Shown in pieces: positions 41,897 to 42,033 of a stretch of 42,033 bases of DNA. How positions within the stretch are numbered: position 1 is the first letter of the stretch; the number at the start of each line of letters is the position of its first letter. Under the pieces are notes generated by a model. That model was not told where the DNA came from and made no database searches. It saw only the letters and a program-made list of their open reading frames with translations. The position numbers and the translations under genes are program-made. Source of the DNA: Candidatus Methanoplasma reticulitermitis (GTDB lineage: Archaea; Thermoplasmatota; Thermoplasmata; Methanomassiliicoccales; Methanomethylophilaceae); NCBI GenBank assembly GCA_031287135.1, contig JAITTK010000105.1:1-42033 (forward strand), in the 5' to 3' direction.

Positions 41897-42033
41897 TTAT
41901 GCGAATCGCGGATTCAAACCAGATTCTTGGCCAGAGCCGATGTATTTCTTGGTCTCGTCCACGGACTCATGACCGTACAACTCGGACAGTGTGTTACGAT
42001 AAGAGGAAACAATGGTGGAACAAGAAAGTCGAC
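41897..42033 (-). CDS. C-terminus of a tyrosine recombinase/integrase, truncated at the window edge
   Basis: RNTLSELYGHESVDETKKYIGSG matches the GHxSxxxTxxY catalytic end of tyrosine recombinases. Confidence 0.65.
   Translation of the reverse strand, partial: RLSCSTIVSSYRNTLSELYGHESVDETKKYIGSGQESGLNPRFA

Overview
The window is archaeal and most likely from a host-associated methanogen, probably Methanomassiliicoccales (inference). Supporting genes are methanogenesis marker 8/DUF2099, the L7Ae-S28e-L24e-Ndk-aIF5B cluster, S6e-aIF2gamma and a Gins51-like gene. The left ~12.6 kb is compact housekeeping sequence. The rest is accessory: two giant repeat-rich surface proteins placed tail-to-tail, an arsenic cassette with an ArsR-ArsM fusion, a decayed GNAT gene, a DUF6273 locus beside a 12-nt G tract, and a DUF6884 / GIY-YIG-like / DUF262-DUF1524 (GmrSD-like) operon next to a tyrosine-recombinase C-terminus. 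The strongest observation is that the first giant surface protein is split by one in-frame amber codon (TAG, 16447-16449). The 1165-aa and 1629-aa ORFs are in the same frame. The first carries the signal peptide but no anchor; the second carries the C-terminal TM anchor but no signal peptide and only a GTG as possible start. None of the intact genes called here stops with TAG, so pyrrolysine insertion or UAG readthrough producing a ~2800-aa protein is a testable possibility. A recent nonsense mutation or sequencing error is the alternative. Other leads are a K-turn-like element in the L7Ae leader, a duplicated flippase 3' end, a three-copy ~255-aa module without an obvious family, and frameshifts in the GmrSD-like gene, one at a (CT)6 tract. 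All family assignments come from reading motifs; no database search was run.
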